Positions 1-9,554 of a stretch of 64,000 nucleotides of DNA are shown here, one piece after another. Below the pieces are notes generated by a model. The model saw only the letters and a list, made by a program, of their open reading frames with translations. It did no database searches and was not told where the DNA came from. Position numbers and translations under genes: made by a program. Numbering within the stretch: position 1 is the first letter of the stretch; each line of letters opens with the position of its first letter. Source of the DNA: Luteimonas sp. MC1825 (lineage in GTDB: Bacteria; Pseudomonadota; Gammaproteobacteria; Xanthomonadales; Xanthomonadaceae); the NCBI RefSeq assembly GCF_014764385.1, contig NZ_CP061714.1:1612001-1676000 (forward strand), given 5' to 3'.

Positions 1-854
1 CGGCGCATGCTCGCGTCCGGCAGCGTGGTAGCGCTCCATGGCCTCGACGGTGTTGATCGGCGAGACCGAGAGCAGGAAATCGAACGACGCGCTGATGGCC
101 GCCAGTTCGCGGTCGACGGCCACCGCGGCCTTGATGAAGCGGCTGCGCCCCAGGGTGCGGTGCGGAACGCGGATGCCTGGCGTGGCGGCCTCGACGAATG
201 CCGCCAGGGCCTGCAACACGGCATCGAAGGCGAGCGTTTCCAGCTCCTGGAACACCTGCGGATAGACCGCATCGCTGCCCGGGGCGAGGTAGATCCGCGG
301 CAGACCCAGCGACAGCACGCCGATGCCGTCGCTGCGTTCCACCAGGGCGGCGAGCGCCGCAGGCAGGTCGGGCACGCCGGACTCTTCGATCACGGCTTCA
401 CGAAGCTCGATGCAGGCCCCGGCCAGCGCGACCCGCAGGCGGCGTGCGGCGGCGTGGGCCGCAGCCCCGCCGCTTGCCGACACGGTGAAGCGGAACGGCT
501 CCAGGCGTGTGCTGTCCTCGGCGATCGAAGCATCGCGTGGCAGGTCGTGCAGCCACAGCAGCAGGTAGTTCGGGAAGTCACGGACCTGGTGCGCCAGCAC
601 CGCATCGAGGCGCGTGACCGCGCCGGCATCGGCGTCGCCACCCTCCGGCCACACCAGGTGCGCCGCGCTGATGGTGGCCAGCCGGCGCGCGATGCTCGCG
701 GCGGCGTCGGCATGGCGGTTCAGCACCAGGAACGGCAACGGCCGGTCGATGTGCACGCGCCCGCCGGCGTCGAGCTCGCGGCGCCAGGCGCCCTGGCCGA
801 AGTCGGGTGCCGGCGGCTTCTGCACGCGCGGCGCGGGGTGCGCGGGCTCAGGCA
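1..854 (-). CDS. DUF1704 (QEGLA-motif) family protein, N-terminal part, runs off the window
   Basis: The reading frame is open from an ATG at 854 to the left window edge (284 codons visible) and matches the family annotated as flavohemoglobin expression-modulating QEGLA motif protein (DUF1704). Seen: the N-terminal stretch containing HIDRPLPFLVLNRH and SAAHLVWPEGGDA, then NYLLLWLHDLP, then RTLGRSRFIKAAVAVDREL, the order expected for this family. DUF1704 proteins are zinc-peptidase-like; the human relatives (MATCAP) are tubulin carboxypeptidases, but the bacterial role is unknown. The metal-binding motif would lie beyond the edge, so activity cannot be judged. The start overlaps the end of the upstream amidohydrolase gene by 7 bases, which implies translational coupling. 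Confidence 0.8.
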
Positions 855-1591
855 TCCGCCAGCCACTCGCGGGCATGGGCCGCCGCGGCATCGACCAGGC
901 GGCGCATGCCCGCAAGCTCCGCAGGATCCGGAACGCCGGTCCATTCGTCCATGAAGGTCTTCTTGAACTCCAGCGCGATCGCGCAGCCGGTTTCCGGATA
1001 GCGCGCATGCACGAAGCGCGCGAGCTCGCCTCGTCCCTGGAAGGCGATGTTCTCGCGCACGTCGGCCTGGCGGCCGTTGAAGTCGACCGCGCGCATGGTG
1101 TCCATGAGCGGGTCGAGCAGGCCCGCCCAGCGCCCGCGCGGCATCGACCAGCTGCCGATGTTGACCTCGGGCGCATCCTCCGCCGGCGTCGCCGCGGCGG
1201 CCGGGCCATCGCGTCGATGGTTGTAGCTGTGCACGTCGAACACCACGAACCGGCCGTGATGGCGCACGAGGTCGTCGAACACGGTGGCGAGGGTGCGATA
1301 GAAGGCGTGGTGCAGGCGCAGCGACTGCTGCACGAAGGCCTCGTCCGGCGGCGCGTCCCACAGGCGAAGGCCCCAGCACTGTTCCGGCACGCGGTACACG
1401 GCCTGCTCCACCCCGCGGTTGAGGTCGACCTCGAACCGCGAGCGGTGCACCACCACACGGCCCGGCACGCCGGCGATCGCCTGCCCGGTGAACGGGTCCT
1501 CTTCGCGCAGGCGCTCGTCGTCTGGCAGGCGCATCGCGGCCGCGACCTCCGGGCGCAGTGCGTGCCCGTCGTGGATGGCGGTGGCGAACAC
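848..1591 (-). CDS. N-formylglutamate amidohydrolase family protein
   Basis: A 247-residue protein (from GTG at 1591) of the FGase/HutG-like family, zinc-dependent hydrolases of N-formylglutamate or related N-acyl amino acids. Seen: TAIHDGHAL near the N-terminus, RSRFEVDLNRGVE, and FVVFDVHSYNHRRDG, which carry the family's conserved His, Asp and Glu positions; FKKTFMDEWTG lies near the end. The start is unresolved. The same frame stays open and protein-like upstream (1592-1735, reading ...VDPSAPLSPHATAWW...), but it holds no ATG, GTG or TTG, and the GTG used here has no ribosome-binding site. The true N-terminus is probably about 20-30 residues longer, using a CTG or other rare start. The gene is coupled to the DUF1704 gene, a pairing common in proteobacteria; the substrate is unknown. 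Confidence 0.78.
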   Translation of the reverse strand: MFATAIHDGHALRPEVAAAMRLPDDERLREEDPFTGQAIAGVPGRVVVHRSRFEVDLNRGVEQAVYRVPEQCWGLRLWDAPPDEAFVQQSLRLHHAFYRTLATVFDDLVRHHGRFVVFDVHSYNHRRDGPAAAATPAEDAPEVNIGSWSMPRGRWAGLLDPLMDTMRAVDFNGRQADVRENIAFQGRGELARFVHARYPETGCAIALEFKKTFMDEWTGVPDPAELAGMRRLVDAAAAHAREWLADA

Positions 1592-1753
1592 CGGGTCATC
1601 GGCGCGCTGCAGCGTCCACCAGGCGGTGGCATGCGGCGACAGGGGCGCGGACGGATCGACGGTGGCCAGGGCGGGCTCCAGGTTTTCGCGCCGCGATGGC
1701 GCGGCACCGCCTGTTCTATCCGCCGCGACGTGATCGGGATGTGGCCGCGGGAC

Positions 1754-4700
1754 TCAGCGCAGCGCCACCTCCACGCGTGCGGGCAGCTCGCGAATGCGCA
1801 GCTCGCCGTCCTGCCACGCAGCCGGCACGCCGTTGATCGTCGTGGCACCGGGCGTGGACCCGCGACAGGGCCAGGGCAGGACAAGACCGCCCGCCGGCGG
1901 CTGCAGGCCGTCCGCGACCTCGAGCACCAGCGCCCCGCCTTCGCGGCGCAGCGCGTAGCCGAGCGTGCCCTGCGGCGTCCGCAGGCCGTGGATGGCAACG
2001 CCATGCGCCAGCCAGTCCTCGGGCACCCCGGCCGCAAGCACGATGCTGTCGTCGACCTCGCGCACGTAGGCGAACATGTCCAGCGCCGAGCGCACGAAGT
2101 CCGACGCCACCCAGGCGTGCGGCAGGTCGCCGAGGAAGAACGGCGTGCGCGGCGTGGGCGTGACCACCTCGGCCCACTGGTTCCAGGCCGGCGGCGCGCG
2201 GTCGGCGAAGAACCATTGCGCCGCTTCCTGCGCGCGCTCGCGCCAGCCCAGGCGCACGAAGGCGCCGACATTGCGCCACTCGTACGGCGTGTAGGCGGTC
2301 CACTCGCGCGTGCCGTCGCGGCGCGCGCTGAATTCCCGCCAGTAGCGCTCGAACGTGTTGTGCAGCAGGTCGGTGGGCAGCCGCCCCTGCTCGCCACCCG
2401 GCGCAAGCGCAATGGTGGTCGATGTGGCATCGAAGTCGCCGAGTTCCGCGGCACCGGGCAGGTAGTCGATGCCGTGCAGCCGCGCGGCGGCGCGCAGGGA
2501 CGCATCCAGGTCTTCGCGGAACTGGTCGCGCGCGGCGGCCATGCGCGCGGCGTCATCCAGGTGGCCGAGGGCCTCCGCCACCACCACCGCGTCCTTGTAG
2601 CCGCGCAGCGCCCAGAAGTTGTCCCAGTAGGAATGCATCGGCTTGGCCGAATAGCCTTCGTGGCTGATCGACGCCGGCATCATTCCGTAGAAGGCCGGGT
2701 TGCGCGCGCGGTTGGCCTGTGTGCGCTCGCTCGCGCGCAGGCGTTCCATGTAGTCGAACGCACCGCGCACGTGCGGCCACATGCGCTCCAGGAACGCGCG
2801 GTCGCCGCTGTAGCGCCAGTATTCGGCGATGGTGAACACCAGCTCGCCGTGGCTGTCGTTCTCCGGTACCGGGTCGCTGCCACGGTCGTCGACGCAGCAC
2901 GGCACCATGCCGTCGTCGAACTGGTGCGGTGCGTACCACTCCAGGTATTCGCGCACCGCGTCATCACGCCCCAGCCGCAGCAGTCCCTCGGCGATCATCG
3001 CGCCGTCGCGGATCCAGCTGCGCGCATAGGCGCGCGTGCCGGGCTGCAGGCGCGGTCCCACACGGCTGATCAGCATGTGCGCCAGCGCCGTGCGCAGGGT
3101 ATCCGCCAGCACCTGGCCCTGCGGCGGCAGGTCCAGCCGCACCTGGTCGAGCTTGCCGCGCCAGCCAGCGGCGACCTCCTGCTGCAGCGAATCGGCATCC
3201 CACCAGCGCCGCGCCGGTCCGCTGCCGCCGGTCATCGGCACCATCACCTCGATGCTTCGCACCTCGCCGGGCGCCAGGCGCATGCGATAGACCAGTGCCG
3301 CCGATGCAAGCCCCGTGGGATCGCGATCGATGCGCGTGGCCGCTGGCAGCTTGCCGCCCGCGAGATGGGACACGGCCATGCCGGCATCGAACGAGGTCGC
3401 GAACGCGGCGGTCGGCACCTGCTTGGCGAACACGCGCGGCACACCGGCGACGCTGATGGTGCCGCCATCCACCGCGATCGACTGGATGCGGCTCACGCCG
3501 CCCAGCGTGTTGAGGAACTGCGCGGGCGGATTGACCTGCAGCGGCCGCGCGGCCAGCGCGAGCGTGAACTCGCGGGCGCGGGCACCGGTATTGGCCAGCC
3601 TGTAGCGCGCCACCAGCTGCGAGGCGGCCGGCGTGCCCTGCGCGAAGGCGGTGATGCGCAGCGCCATGTCCCCATGCCGCCAGTCGACGCTCGGCACCGG
3701 CAGATAGCCGTCCTGCAAGGACTGGCGAGGCGCCGCATCCGCCCAGGTCACGAGCTTGCCGTCCACGGTCACGAACGGCTCGAGGCTGAAACCGCCCTTG
3801 CCCACCTCGATCGCGCCGTCCTCGCCGATCAGGCCCTGCTGCAGGCCGCCGTCAAGGCCGACGATCGTCCAGTACGGCTGCTCGCCGCTGAAGCCGCGCG
3901 GGAACCAGCCGCGCGGTGCGTCGGCGGCCACCGCTTTCACGAAATCATTTGCGTGCGCCGAGAAGGCCAATGGCTGCACGCGCGCCGCGGCCAGCGCGAA
4001 GCGGTCGCCTGGTCCCGCGCGCAGGTCCAGCGCCAGGTAGCGCGCCTCGGCCTCCGGCAGCGCGATCCAGTCGCGCCCACCGTTGCCGCCCGCCACGTTG
4101 CGCACATCGCGCCAAACCAGGCCGTCGTCGGACAACTGCACGTCGTAGCGCGCGGCCTGTGCGCCGGGCAGCCAGTCGAGCACCAGCCCGCCGAATTCGC
4201 GGATGCTGCCGAGATCGAGCACCAGCCGCTGCCCGGCCGGCGCGACGTTCGCGGCGCGCCATGCAGTCGCGGTATTCCCGTCGACCGCCGCCGCGGCATC
4301 GCCCGCCGTGGCCGATGCCGCGGCCGACAACGGGCTGGCATCGACCGGCGCCAGTTCGCTGAAGGTCAGCGCATCGAAACACACCGATCCGCGCCCGCCG
4401 ACGTTGTTGTACACCGTGAACTCGATCCGGCTGCTGGCGCGCAGCGCAGGAGCCGCATCCGGCCCCCAGGCGCGCACCACGTGGCGCGCCTTGTGGCGCA
4501 CCGGGGTCCAGCGCCTGGGAAGCTCGTACTTCGGCTGGTTCACCCACCACACGTTGTCGCCGCTGGCATCCACCAGCTTGAACTGCAGGTCGTTGGCCGG
4601 CGCGTTGCCGCGCAGCTGCAGATCGAAGCGGTAGTTGCCGGGATAGGTGATGGCCAGATCGCGCTGGATGCCTGCATGGCCGGAGACGCCGTTGAAGTCG

Positions 4701-4903
4701 TAGTCGAGGCACAGTGCCGCGCCATCGGCGCCGTCGACCTGGCGGATCGTGCCGCTGACCTGGTTGGAGGTGACCACGCGCCATGCCGCGGGATCGGAGA
4801 AATCATCCAGCACGCGCGTGGACAGCACCTCCTGCGCCACCGCCGGAAACGCGGCCATGCCGGCCACGGCCAGCACCGCACGCAACAGCACGTTCTTCGG
4901 CAC
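1754..4903 (-). CDS. Secreted discoidin-domain glycoside hydrolase, (alpha/alpha)6 type
   Basis: A 1049-residue exported protein. A Sec signal peptide (residues 1-23, ending AFPAVA) leads into a jelly-roll CBM/CIA30-like domain (about 25-170, VLDDFSDPAAWRVV), then an F5/8 type C discoidin domain (about 185-310, VDGNTATAWRA and RLVLDLGSIREFGG), a beta-sandwich linker and a large alpha/alpha barrel (about 590-980) with RSWIRDGAMIAEGLLRLGR and MHSYWDNFWALRGY. This layout is that of glucan- or oligosaccharide-acting hydrolases annotated only as coagulation factor 5/8 type domain proteins; I cannot name the GH family or substrate. The start is a GTG at 4903, chosen because AAAGGGG sits 8-9 bases upstream; a GTG at 4912 overlapping the permease stop is the alternative. 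It is last of the sugar-uptake genes in its operon and probably releases the sugar that the transporter imports. Confidence 0.82.
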   Translation of the reverse strand: MPKNVLLRAVLAVAGMAAFPAVAQEVLSTRVLDDFSDPAAWRVVTSNQVSGTIRQVDGADGAALCLDYDFNGVSGHAGIQRDLAITYPGNYRFDLQLRGNAPANDLQFKLVDASGDNVWWVNQPKYELPRRWTPVRHKARHVVRAWGPDAAPALRASSRIEFTVYNNVGGRGSVCFDALTFSELAPVDASPLSAAASATAGDAAAAVDGNTATAWRAANVAPAGQRLVLDLGSIREFGGLVLDWLPGAQAARYDVQLSDDGLVWRDVRNVAGGNGGRDWIALPEAEARYLALDLRAGPGDRFALAAARVQPLAFSAHANDFVKAVAADAPRGWFPRGFSGEQPYWTIVGLDGGLQQGLIGEDGAIEVGKGGFSLEPFVTVDGKLVTWADAAPRQSLQDGYLPVPSVDWRHGDMALRITAFAQGTPAASQLVARYRLANTGARAREFTLALAARPLQVNPPAQFLNTLGGVSRIQSIAVDGGTISVAGVPRVFAKQVPTAAFATSFDAGMAVSHLAGGKLPAATRIDRDPTGLASAALVYRMRLAPGEVRSIEVMVPMTGGSGPARRWWDADSLQQEVAAGWRGKLDQVRLDLPPQGQVLADTLRTALAHMLISRVGPRLQPGTRAYARSWIRDGAMIAEGLLRLGRDDAVREYLEWYAPHQFDDGMVPCCVDDRGSDPVPENDSHGELVFTIAEYWRYSGDRAFLERMWPHVRGAFDYMERLRASERTQANRARNPAFYGMMPASISHEGYSAKPMHSYWDNFWALRGYKDAVVVAEALGHLDDAARMAAARDQFREDLDASLRAAARLHGIDYLPGAAELGDFDATSTTIALAPGGEQGRLPTDLLHNTFERYWREFSARRDGTREWTAYTPYEWRNVGAFVRLGWRERAQEAAQWFFADRAPPAWNQWAEVVTPTPRTPFFLGDLPHAWVASDFVRSALDMFAYVREVDDSIVLAAGVPEDWLAHGVAIHGLRTPQGTLGYALRREGGALVLEVADGLQPPAGGLVLPWPCRGSTPGATTINGVPAAWQDGELRIRELPARVEVALR

Positions 4904-4908
4904 CGCAA

Positions 4909-5745
4909 TCACCCCTTTACGCTGCCCAGCAGCAGGCCCTGGATGTAGTAGCGCTGCAGCGCCAGGAACAGCAGCAGCACCGGCAGCACGGTCACCACCG
5001 CGCCGGCCATCATCATCTCCACGTCCATGATGTGCTCGCGCGACAGCGACGCCAGCGCCACAGGGAGCGTGTAGTTCGCCTGCTCGGTGAGCACGATCAA
5101 CGGCCACATGAAGTCGTTCCAGGAGCCCATGAAGGTGAAGATGGCGAGCGTCACCAGCACCGGCTTGAGCATCGGCAGCACCACCTGGAAGAAGATGCGC
5201 GGCTCGCCGGCGCCGTCGATGCGCGCGGCTTCCAGCAGTTCGTCCGGGATCGAACGCGCGTATTGCCTGACCAGGAAGATGCCGAACACCGAGGCCAGCG
5301 CCGGGAAAATCACGCCGCCGAAGCTGTTGACCAGGCCGAGTTCCTTCATCAGCAGGAACAGCGGCAGCATCGCCACCTGCGCGGGCACCACCAGCGCCGC
5401 CAGCAGCATCTGGAACACGCGCTCGCGGCCGCGGAAGCGCAGCTTGGCAAAGGCGTAACCGGCCATGGTGTTGACCAGCAGCGAACCCGCGGTGATCGCC
5501 ACGGACACCAGCAGGCTGTTGGCGAAATTGCGTGCCATGCCGGTGCGCGCGAACAGCGCGTGGTAGTTCGCCAGCGTGGCCTGCGAAGGCACCAGCGGCG
5601 GCGGGAACCCGCTGGCCTCGCCGGCCGGCATGAACGACACGGACGCCATCCACGCCAGCGGCGCCAGGCTGAGCAGCGCCAGCACGGCGAGCGCGCCGTT
5701 GACCAGCAGCACCGCGCTACGCGCTTCGCCCACGCCGCGGCTCAT
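4909..5745 (-). CDS. Carbohydrate ABC transporter permease, MalG type
   Basis: A 278-residue inner-membrane permease of the binding-protein-dependent sugar importer family. Seen: an N-terminal membrane helix (VNGALAVLALLSLAPLAW), a MalG-type periplasmic loop with NYHALFARTGMARNFANSLL, and the ATPase-contacting EAA loop EAARIDGAGEPRIFFQVVLP. It ends with the charged tail LQRYYIQGLLLGSVKG, typical of this subfamily. The ATG at 5745 overlaps the stop of the partner permease (ATGA), so the two are translationally coupled and should form the heterodimeric channel. No ATPase gene lies in the operon, so a shared MsmK/UgpC-like ATPase encoded elsewhere must energise it. Confidence 0.92.
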   Translation of the reverse strand: MSRGVGEARSAVLLVNGALAVLALLSLAPLAWMASVSFMPAGEASGFPPPLVPSQATLANYHALFARTGMARNFANSLLVSVAITAGSLLVNTMAGYAFAKLRFRGRERVFQMLLAALVVPAQVAMLPLFLLMKELGLVNSFGGVIFPALASVFGIFLVRQYARSIPDELLEAARIDGAGEPRIFFQVVLPMLKPVLVTLAIFTFMGSWNDFMWPLIVLTEQANYTLPVALASLSREHIMDVEMMMAGAVVTVLPVLLLFLALQRYYIQGLLLGSVKG

Positions 5746-6623
5746 ACCAGCCCCCGACGTCGCCCGATGCGCAGCAGCAGTGTCGTCACGGCCAGGATCA
5801 CCAGGAACAGCATGAACGCCACCGCCGAGGCGCGCCCGAGGTTCCACCACTTGAAGCCTTCCTCGAACATGAAATACAGCACGCTGACCGTCGACTGCAG
5901 CGGGTCGCCGCGGGTCATGACGTAAGGCTCGGCAAACAGCTGGAAGTAGCCGGAGACGGTGATCACCCCGACCACCAGCAGCACCGGCCCGAGCATCGGC
6001 AGGGTGATGTGCAGGAACTGGCGCCAGCGCGAGGCGCCGTCGATGCGCGCGGCTTCGTACAGGTCGACCGGGATCGCCTGCAGCCCGGCGATGAAGATCA
6101 CCATGTTGTAGCCGAAGTTCTTCCACACGGCGAACAGGATGATGGTTGGCATGGCCCAGGCCGGATCGCCGAGCCAGTCGACCGGGCCGATGCCGACGTG
6201 CCCCAGCGCCCAGTTCACCAGCCCGTAACTGGAATGGAACAGGTAGCGCCAGATCACAGCCACCGCCACGAGGGTTGTGACCACCGGCGCGAACAGCGCG
6301 GTGCGGAAGAACGCCCTGGCGCGCGCCAGCCCCGAGTTCAGCAGCAGCGCCGCGCCCAGGGACACCGCCACCGACAGCGGCACGCCCACCACCACGAAGT
6401 AACTGGTGTTCCACAGCGCCTTCCAGAACAGCGGCGTCTGCAGCAGGTCGATGTAGTTGCCCAGCGCCACGAAGCGCAGGTTGCCAGGCTCGGCCAGCGC
6501 ATAGAGATCGAAGTCGGTGAGGCTGATCAGCAGCGCCGACAGGACGGGCAGCGCGAAAAACACGCCGAGCACCAGCAGCGCCGGCGCCGCGAACAGCCAC
6601 CCGGCCAGCGCGGCGCGGTTCAA
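5742..6623 (-). CDS. Carbohydrate ABC transporter permease, MalF type
   Basis: A 293-residue inner-membrane permease, partner of the MalG-type protein encoded next. Seen: the first helix AGWLFAAPALLVLGVFFALP, the family loop ALGNYIDLLQTPLFWKALWN, and the EAA loop EAARIDGASRWRQFLHITLP, which docks on the ATPase. A TTG start at 6623 is preferred because it overlaps the stop of the binding-protein gene (TTGA) and gives the usual short cytoplasmic N-terminus; the upstream in-frame sequence is not protein-like. It has the usual length for this family without MalF's extra periplasmic domain. The substrate is inferred from its neighbours to be an oligosaccharide released from a glucan. Confidence 0.9.
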   Translation of the reverse strand: MNRAALAGWLFAAPALLVLGVFFALPVLSALLISLTDFDLYALAEPGNLRFVALGNYIDLLQTPLFWKALWNTSYFVVVGVPLSVAVSLGAALLLNSGLARARAFFRTALFAPVVTTLVAVAVIWRYLFHSSYGLVNWALGHVGIGPVDWLGDPAWAMPTIILFAVWKNFGYNMVIFIAGLQAIPVDLYEAARIDGASRWRQFLHITLPMLGPVLLVVGVITVSGYFQLFAEPYVMTRGDPLQSTVSVLYFMFEEGFKWWNLGRASAVAFMLFLVILAVTTLLLRIGRRRGLV

Positions 6624-7918
6624 GGCGCTGCCTCCGTCTTGCGCGCGCGTACCCAGCGCCGTTTGGCGAGGATGTCGTCGACCTTGGCGTCGAGCCGGCG
6701 CATGGCCTCGGATTGCGATTCGCGGCCGCGCACGACGCGCTCGGTGGCAAGACGCAGCTCCTGCGCGATGCGCTCCCATTCCAGCACCTGCGGCGTCGGC
6801 TCGACGCGCTCGAGCTGGTCGCGGAAGGCGCGCGAGCGTTCATCGTTGGCCAGCGCCGGATCCTCCCAGGTACTGCGTCGCGGCGGCAGATTGCCGATCA
6901 TCGCGTGGAAGCGCTTCTGGACATCGGGGCGGGAAAGATACTCGACCAGCTTCCATGCCGCCTCCTTGCGCGGCGAATCGCGGAACAGCACCAGGCTGGT
7001 GCCGCCGGCGATGCCGGCACCGGGGCCGTCGGGCCCCGGCAGGGCCATCGTGCCCCACTCGCCGGCGAGCGCCGGCGGCTCGCGGCGGCGGAACTCGCGG
7101 ATGTTCCAGGGACCGGACAGGTAGAACGCGAAGCTGCCTTTGAAGAACTCGTCCCAGACGTTGGATATCTGGGTTTCCGACACCGCCGGCGCCCAGCCCT
7201 GTTCGAACATGTCGACATAGAACGCGAGTGCACGACCGATGCCCGGCGAGCTGAAATTGCCGCGTCCGTTGTCGTCGCGCAGCATCGGGGCGTCCTGCTG
7301 CAGGGCCAGCGACACCTGCGGCTCGAACTCGTTGAGCGGCATGAGGATCGCGTGCCGCCCGGGCCCGACCTCACGCTGGACGGCGGCCATGGCCACGCGC
7401 CATTCCTCCCACGTCACCGGCAGCCGTTCGACGCCGGCCGCGCGCAGGATGTCCTTGCGGTAGTACAGCAGGCGCGTGTCCACGTACCAGGGCACGCCGA
7501 GCAGCGTGCCGTCGATGACATTGGTGCCCCAGATGCCGGGGAAATAATCGTCCTCGCGCACCACCGGCGACGCGTCCACGCGGTCCTGCAGCGGCTCGAG
7601 CACGCCGAGGGCCGCAAACTCCGGCATCCAGGTGTTGCCGAGCTGGCAGATGTCGGGGAGCCCGTCGCCGGCGAAGGCAGTCAGCAGCTTCTCGTGCGCC
7701 GCCGACCACGGGATGTGCTGCACCTCGACGCGGATGCCCGGGTGCTCACGCTCGAAGTCGGCTATCAGCTCCGTGACCACCTCGGCCTCGCGGCCCATGG
7801 CCCAGAAGCGCAGCACGTCGTCGTCCTGGCGCGCGCAGCCCGCGACGAGCACGACGGCCAGCAGCATCACCACCCTCAGGGGTGCCAGAACGCGGAAACA
7901 CCGGAGCCATGCGGTCAT
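6620..7918 (-). CDS. Extracellular sugar-binding lipoprotein of an ABC importer
   Basis: A 432-residue family 1 extracellular solute-binding protein. A lipoprotein signal with lipobox LVAGC (Cys28) anchors it to the membrane. Seen: the mature start VLRFWAMGREAEVVTELI, then FEREHPGIRVEVQHIPW and AFAGDGLPDICQLGNTW, the typical N-terminal lobe of sugar-binding proteins, and later FAFYLSGPWNIREF, the hinge and binding-site region of this family. The C-terminal 50 residues are rich in Arg and Glu. The gene starts with ATG 6 bases after the GH144-like gene and overlaps the MalF-type permease, so it delivers the ligand to those permeases. The ligand is not identifiable from sequence. Confidence 0.92.
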   Translation of the reverse strand: MTAWLRCFRVLAPLRVVMLLAVVLVAGCARQDDDVLRFWAMGREAEVVTELIADFEREHPGIRVEVQHIPWSAAHEKLLTAFAGDGLPDICQLGNTWMPEFAALGVLEPLQDRVDASPVVREDDYFPGIWGTNVIDGTLLGVPWYVDTRLLYYRKDILRAAGVERLPVTWEEWRVAMAAVQREVGPGRHAILMPLNEFEPQVSLALQQDAPMLRDDNGRGNFSSPGIGRALAFYVDMFEQGWAPAVSETQISNVWDEFFKGSFAFYLSGPWNIREFRRREPPALAGEWGTMALPGPDGPGAGIAGGTSLVLFRDSPRKEAAWKLVEYLSRPDVQKRFHAMIGNLPPRRSTWEDPALANDERSRAFRDQLERVEPTPQVLEWERIAQELRLATERVVRGRESQSEAMRRLDAKVDDILAKRRWVRARKTEAAP

Positions 7919-7924
7919 TGCGGA

Positions 7925-9502
7925 TCAGGGCGTCGCCGGTTCGAGCACGGCGTCGTCTTCGGTTTCGCGTTCAGTCTCGGCCGCTGGCATGGCGCCCTGC
8001 ACCTGCGCCTCGCCCAGCCAGCCGCCCCTGAAGCCCGCGCGTTCCAGGCCGCGGCGGATGTGCGCATTGCGCTTCATGACCTCCCAGACAAAGCCGTTCC
8101 GGTAGTTGGCGATCATCAACAGGATCGGCCCCTGGTCGATGCCGATGTAGTCGCTCGCCACCCAGCCCTTGCCGGGCACGATGCGTCCGGTCTTGAGCGG
8201 CACGTCGTAATTGAAGCTGGGATTGAACGCGTCCAGGAACCCGTAGCTGGAATACAGGTACTCGCCATGGCTGGCATGCAGCGCTTCGGTGGCCGGGATC
8301 ACCAGTTCCGGTGCGAACGGCAGCGAGCCGATCGCGGCCGTCGGCGCGATGGTGCCGTCATCGAAGGCCACCGCGATGCCGGCGCCGCGCGCGGAATAGT
8401 GGCGGAACTCGCGCGGCGTACCGTCGTAGACCTGCTCGGTACGCTGCGGGCCGTCGCTGGCGGTCAGGCCCCAGATGTCGGCGCCGTAGCCGGCCCAACC
8501 CATCGGGTTCTCGATGGCGTACGAGCGCTGCGCGTAGGTCGCACGCCGCGAATTCTCGAAGTAGTCGATGCCGCGCCCACGCATGTAGGCGTCGCGGATG
8601 CCGCGGAAATCGATCCAGACGTGGCTGTACTGGTGGCCGAACTGCGGCGCGAAGCTCAGGTATTCCTGCCCCTGGTAGATGCCCCAGCTGTCGTCGTAGG
8701 TCGCGGTCCAGCGTGTCCAGGCCTCCGGCTCCACGGGATGCGTGGGCGACGCCAGCGCCAGGATGTAGACCAGCATCGCCTCGTCGTAGCCGGTCCAGTC
8801 ATGCTCGATGAAGCCGTTTTCCGGATACCAGCCCATCGAGATCAACGGTGGCCGCTGCTGCAGCCACGGCCACTCGACGCGCAGGTACAGCGCTTCCGCA
8901 ATCTCGCGGACCTCCTGTTCACGCGCGTCGTCGCGGTCGTAATAGCTCTGCGCGAACAGCACGCCCATCATCATCAGCCCGGTGTCGACGCTGGACAGCT
9001 CCACCCAGGGCTCGTAGCGGTGCCCACTCTGCATGTCGAGGAAGTGGTAGAAAAACCCCTTGTGGCCGATGGTGCCGCGCGCACCCGGTCCGTGCCGCGC
9101 GTCGCGCAGGAAGCGCAGCGTAAGCAGGGTGCGGTCCACCGCTTGGCGTCGGCTGATCCAGCCGTTCTCGATCCCCACCGGATACGCCGTCAGCGCGAAC
9201 CCGATAGCGGCGATGCTGGCGAACGGGCGCGACGGAAACCGGTCGGGCGTCATGCCGTTGGCCTCGTTGGTTGTATCCCAGAAGAACTGGAAGGTGCGCT
9301 TCTCGATGTCGGCGAACAGCGGCGTGAGCTCGGGCGGTCCGACCGCGCGCGGATCGGCCGGCGCGGTGACCACGACCTCCTCGATCGGGCCGGGGCGCGG
9401 CGGTTCCACCTGCTGCTGTTCGCGGCCACAGGCCATGAGCAGCAGTCCGCATGCCGCCAGGCAGAACCCCCGCAACGAAGCCGGCCACTGCATCCGCGTC
9501 AA
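7925..9502 (-). CDS. Glucoamylase-fold lipoprotein (GH144-like glucan hydrolase)
   Basis: A 525-residue lipoprotein of the PF10091 glycoamylase family, whose characterised members include GH144 endo-beta-1,2-glucanases. Seen: lipobox LLMAC (Cys25 from the TTG start), then the catalytic-domain opening KRTFQFFWDTTNEANGMTPD, and further on TAYPVGIENGWI, SSVDTGLMMMGVLFAQSYY, YDEAMLVYILALASPTHP, SHVWIDFRGIRD and SYGFLDAFNPSF, all characteristic of the family. The TTG at 9502 is favoured over the ATG at 9493 because a strong AAGGAGGT lies 8 bases before the TTG. It is the first intact enzyme after the LacI gene. I infer a surface or periplasmic enzyme cutting a beta-glucan (beta-1,2-glucan is possible) for the ABC importer. 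Confidence 0.86.
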   Translation of the reverse strand: MTRMQWPASLRGFCLAACGLLLMACGREQQQVEPPRPGPIEEVVVTAPADPRAVGPPELTPLFADIEKRTFQFFWDTTNEANGMTPDRFPSRPFASIAAIGFALTAYPVGIENGWISRRQAVDRTLLTLRFLRDARHGPGARGTIGHKGFFYHFLDMQSGHRYEPWVELSSVDTGLMMMGVLFAQSYYDRDDAREQEVREIAEALYLRVEWPWLQQRPPLISMGWYPENGFIEHDWTGYDEAMLVYILALASPTHPVEPEAWTRWTATYDDSWGIYQGQEYLSFAPQFGHQYSHVWIDFRGIRDAYMRGRGIDYFENSRRATYAQRSYAIENPMGWAGYGADIWGLTASDGPQRTEQVYDGTPREFRHYSARGAGIAVAFDDGTIAPTAAIGSLPFAPELVIPATEALHASHGEYLYSSYGFLDAFNPSFNYDVPLKTGRIVPGKGWVASDYIGIDQGPILLMIANYRNGFVWEVMKRNAHIRRGLERAGFRGGWLGEAQVQGAMPAAETERETEDDAVLEPATP

Positions 9503-9554
9503 GCCGGAGACCTCCTTCGCGCCGCGCAGGCAGTACCACGGCTACCCACGCCGC

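Noticed and set aside
614..4948. A 1444-codon open frame on the plus strand opposite the glycosidase and amidohydrolase genes.
   Set aside because: It is an antisense artefact of high GC: the translation is Arg/His/Gln-rich, has no recognisable domain and mirrors the codons of the clear minus-strand genes.
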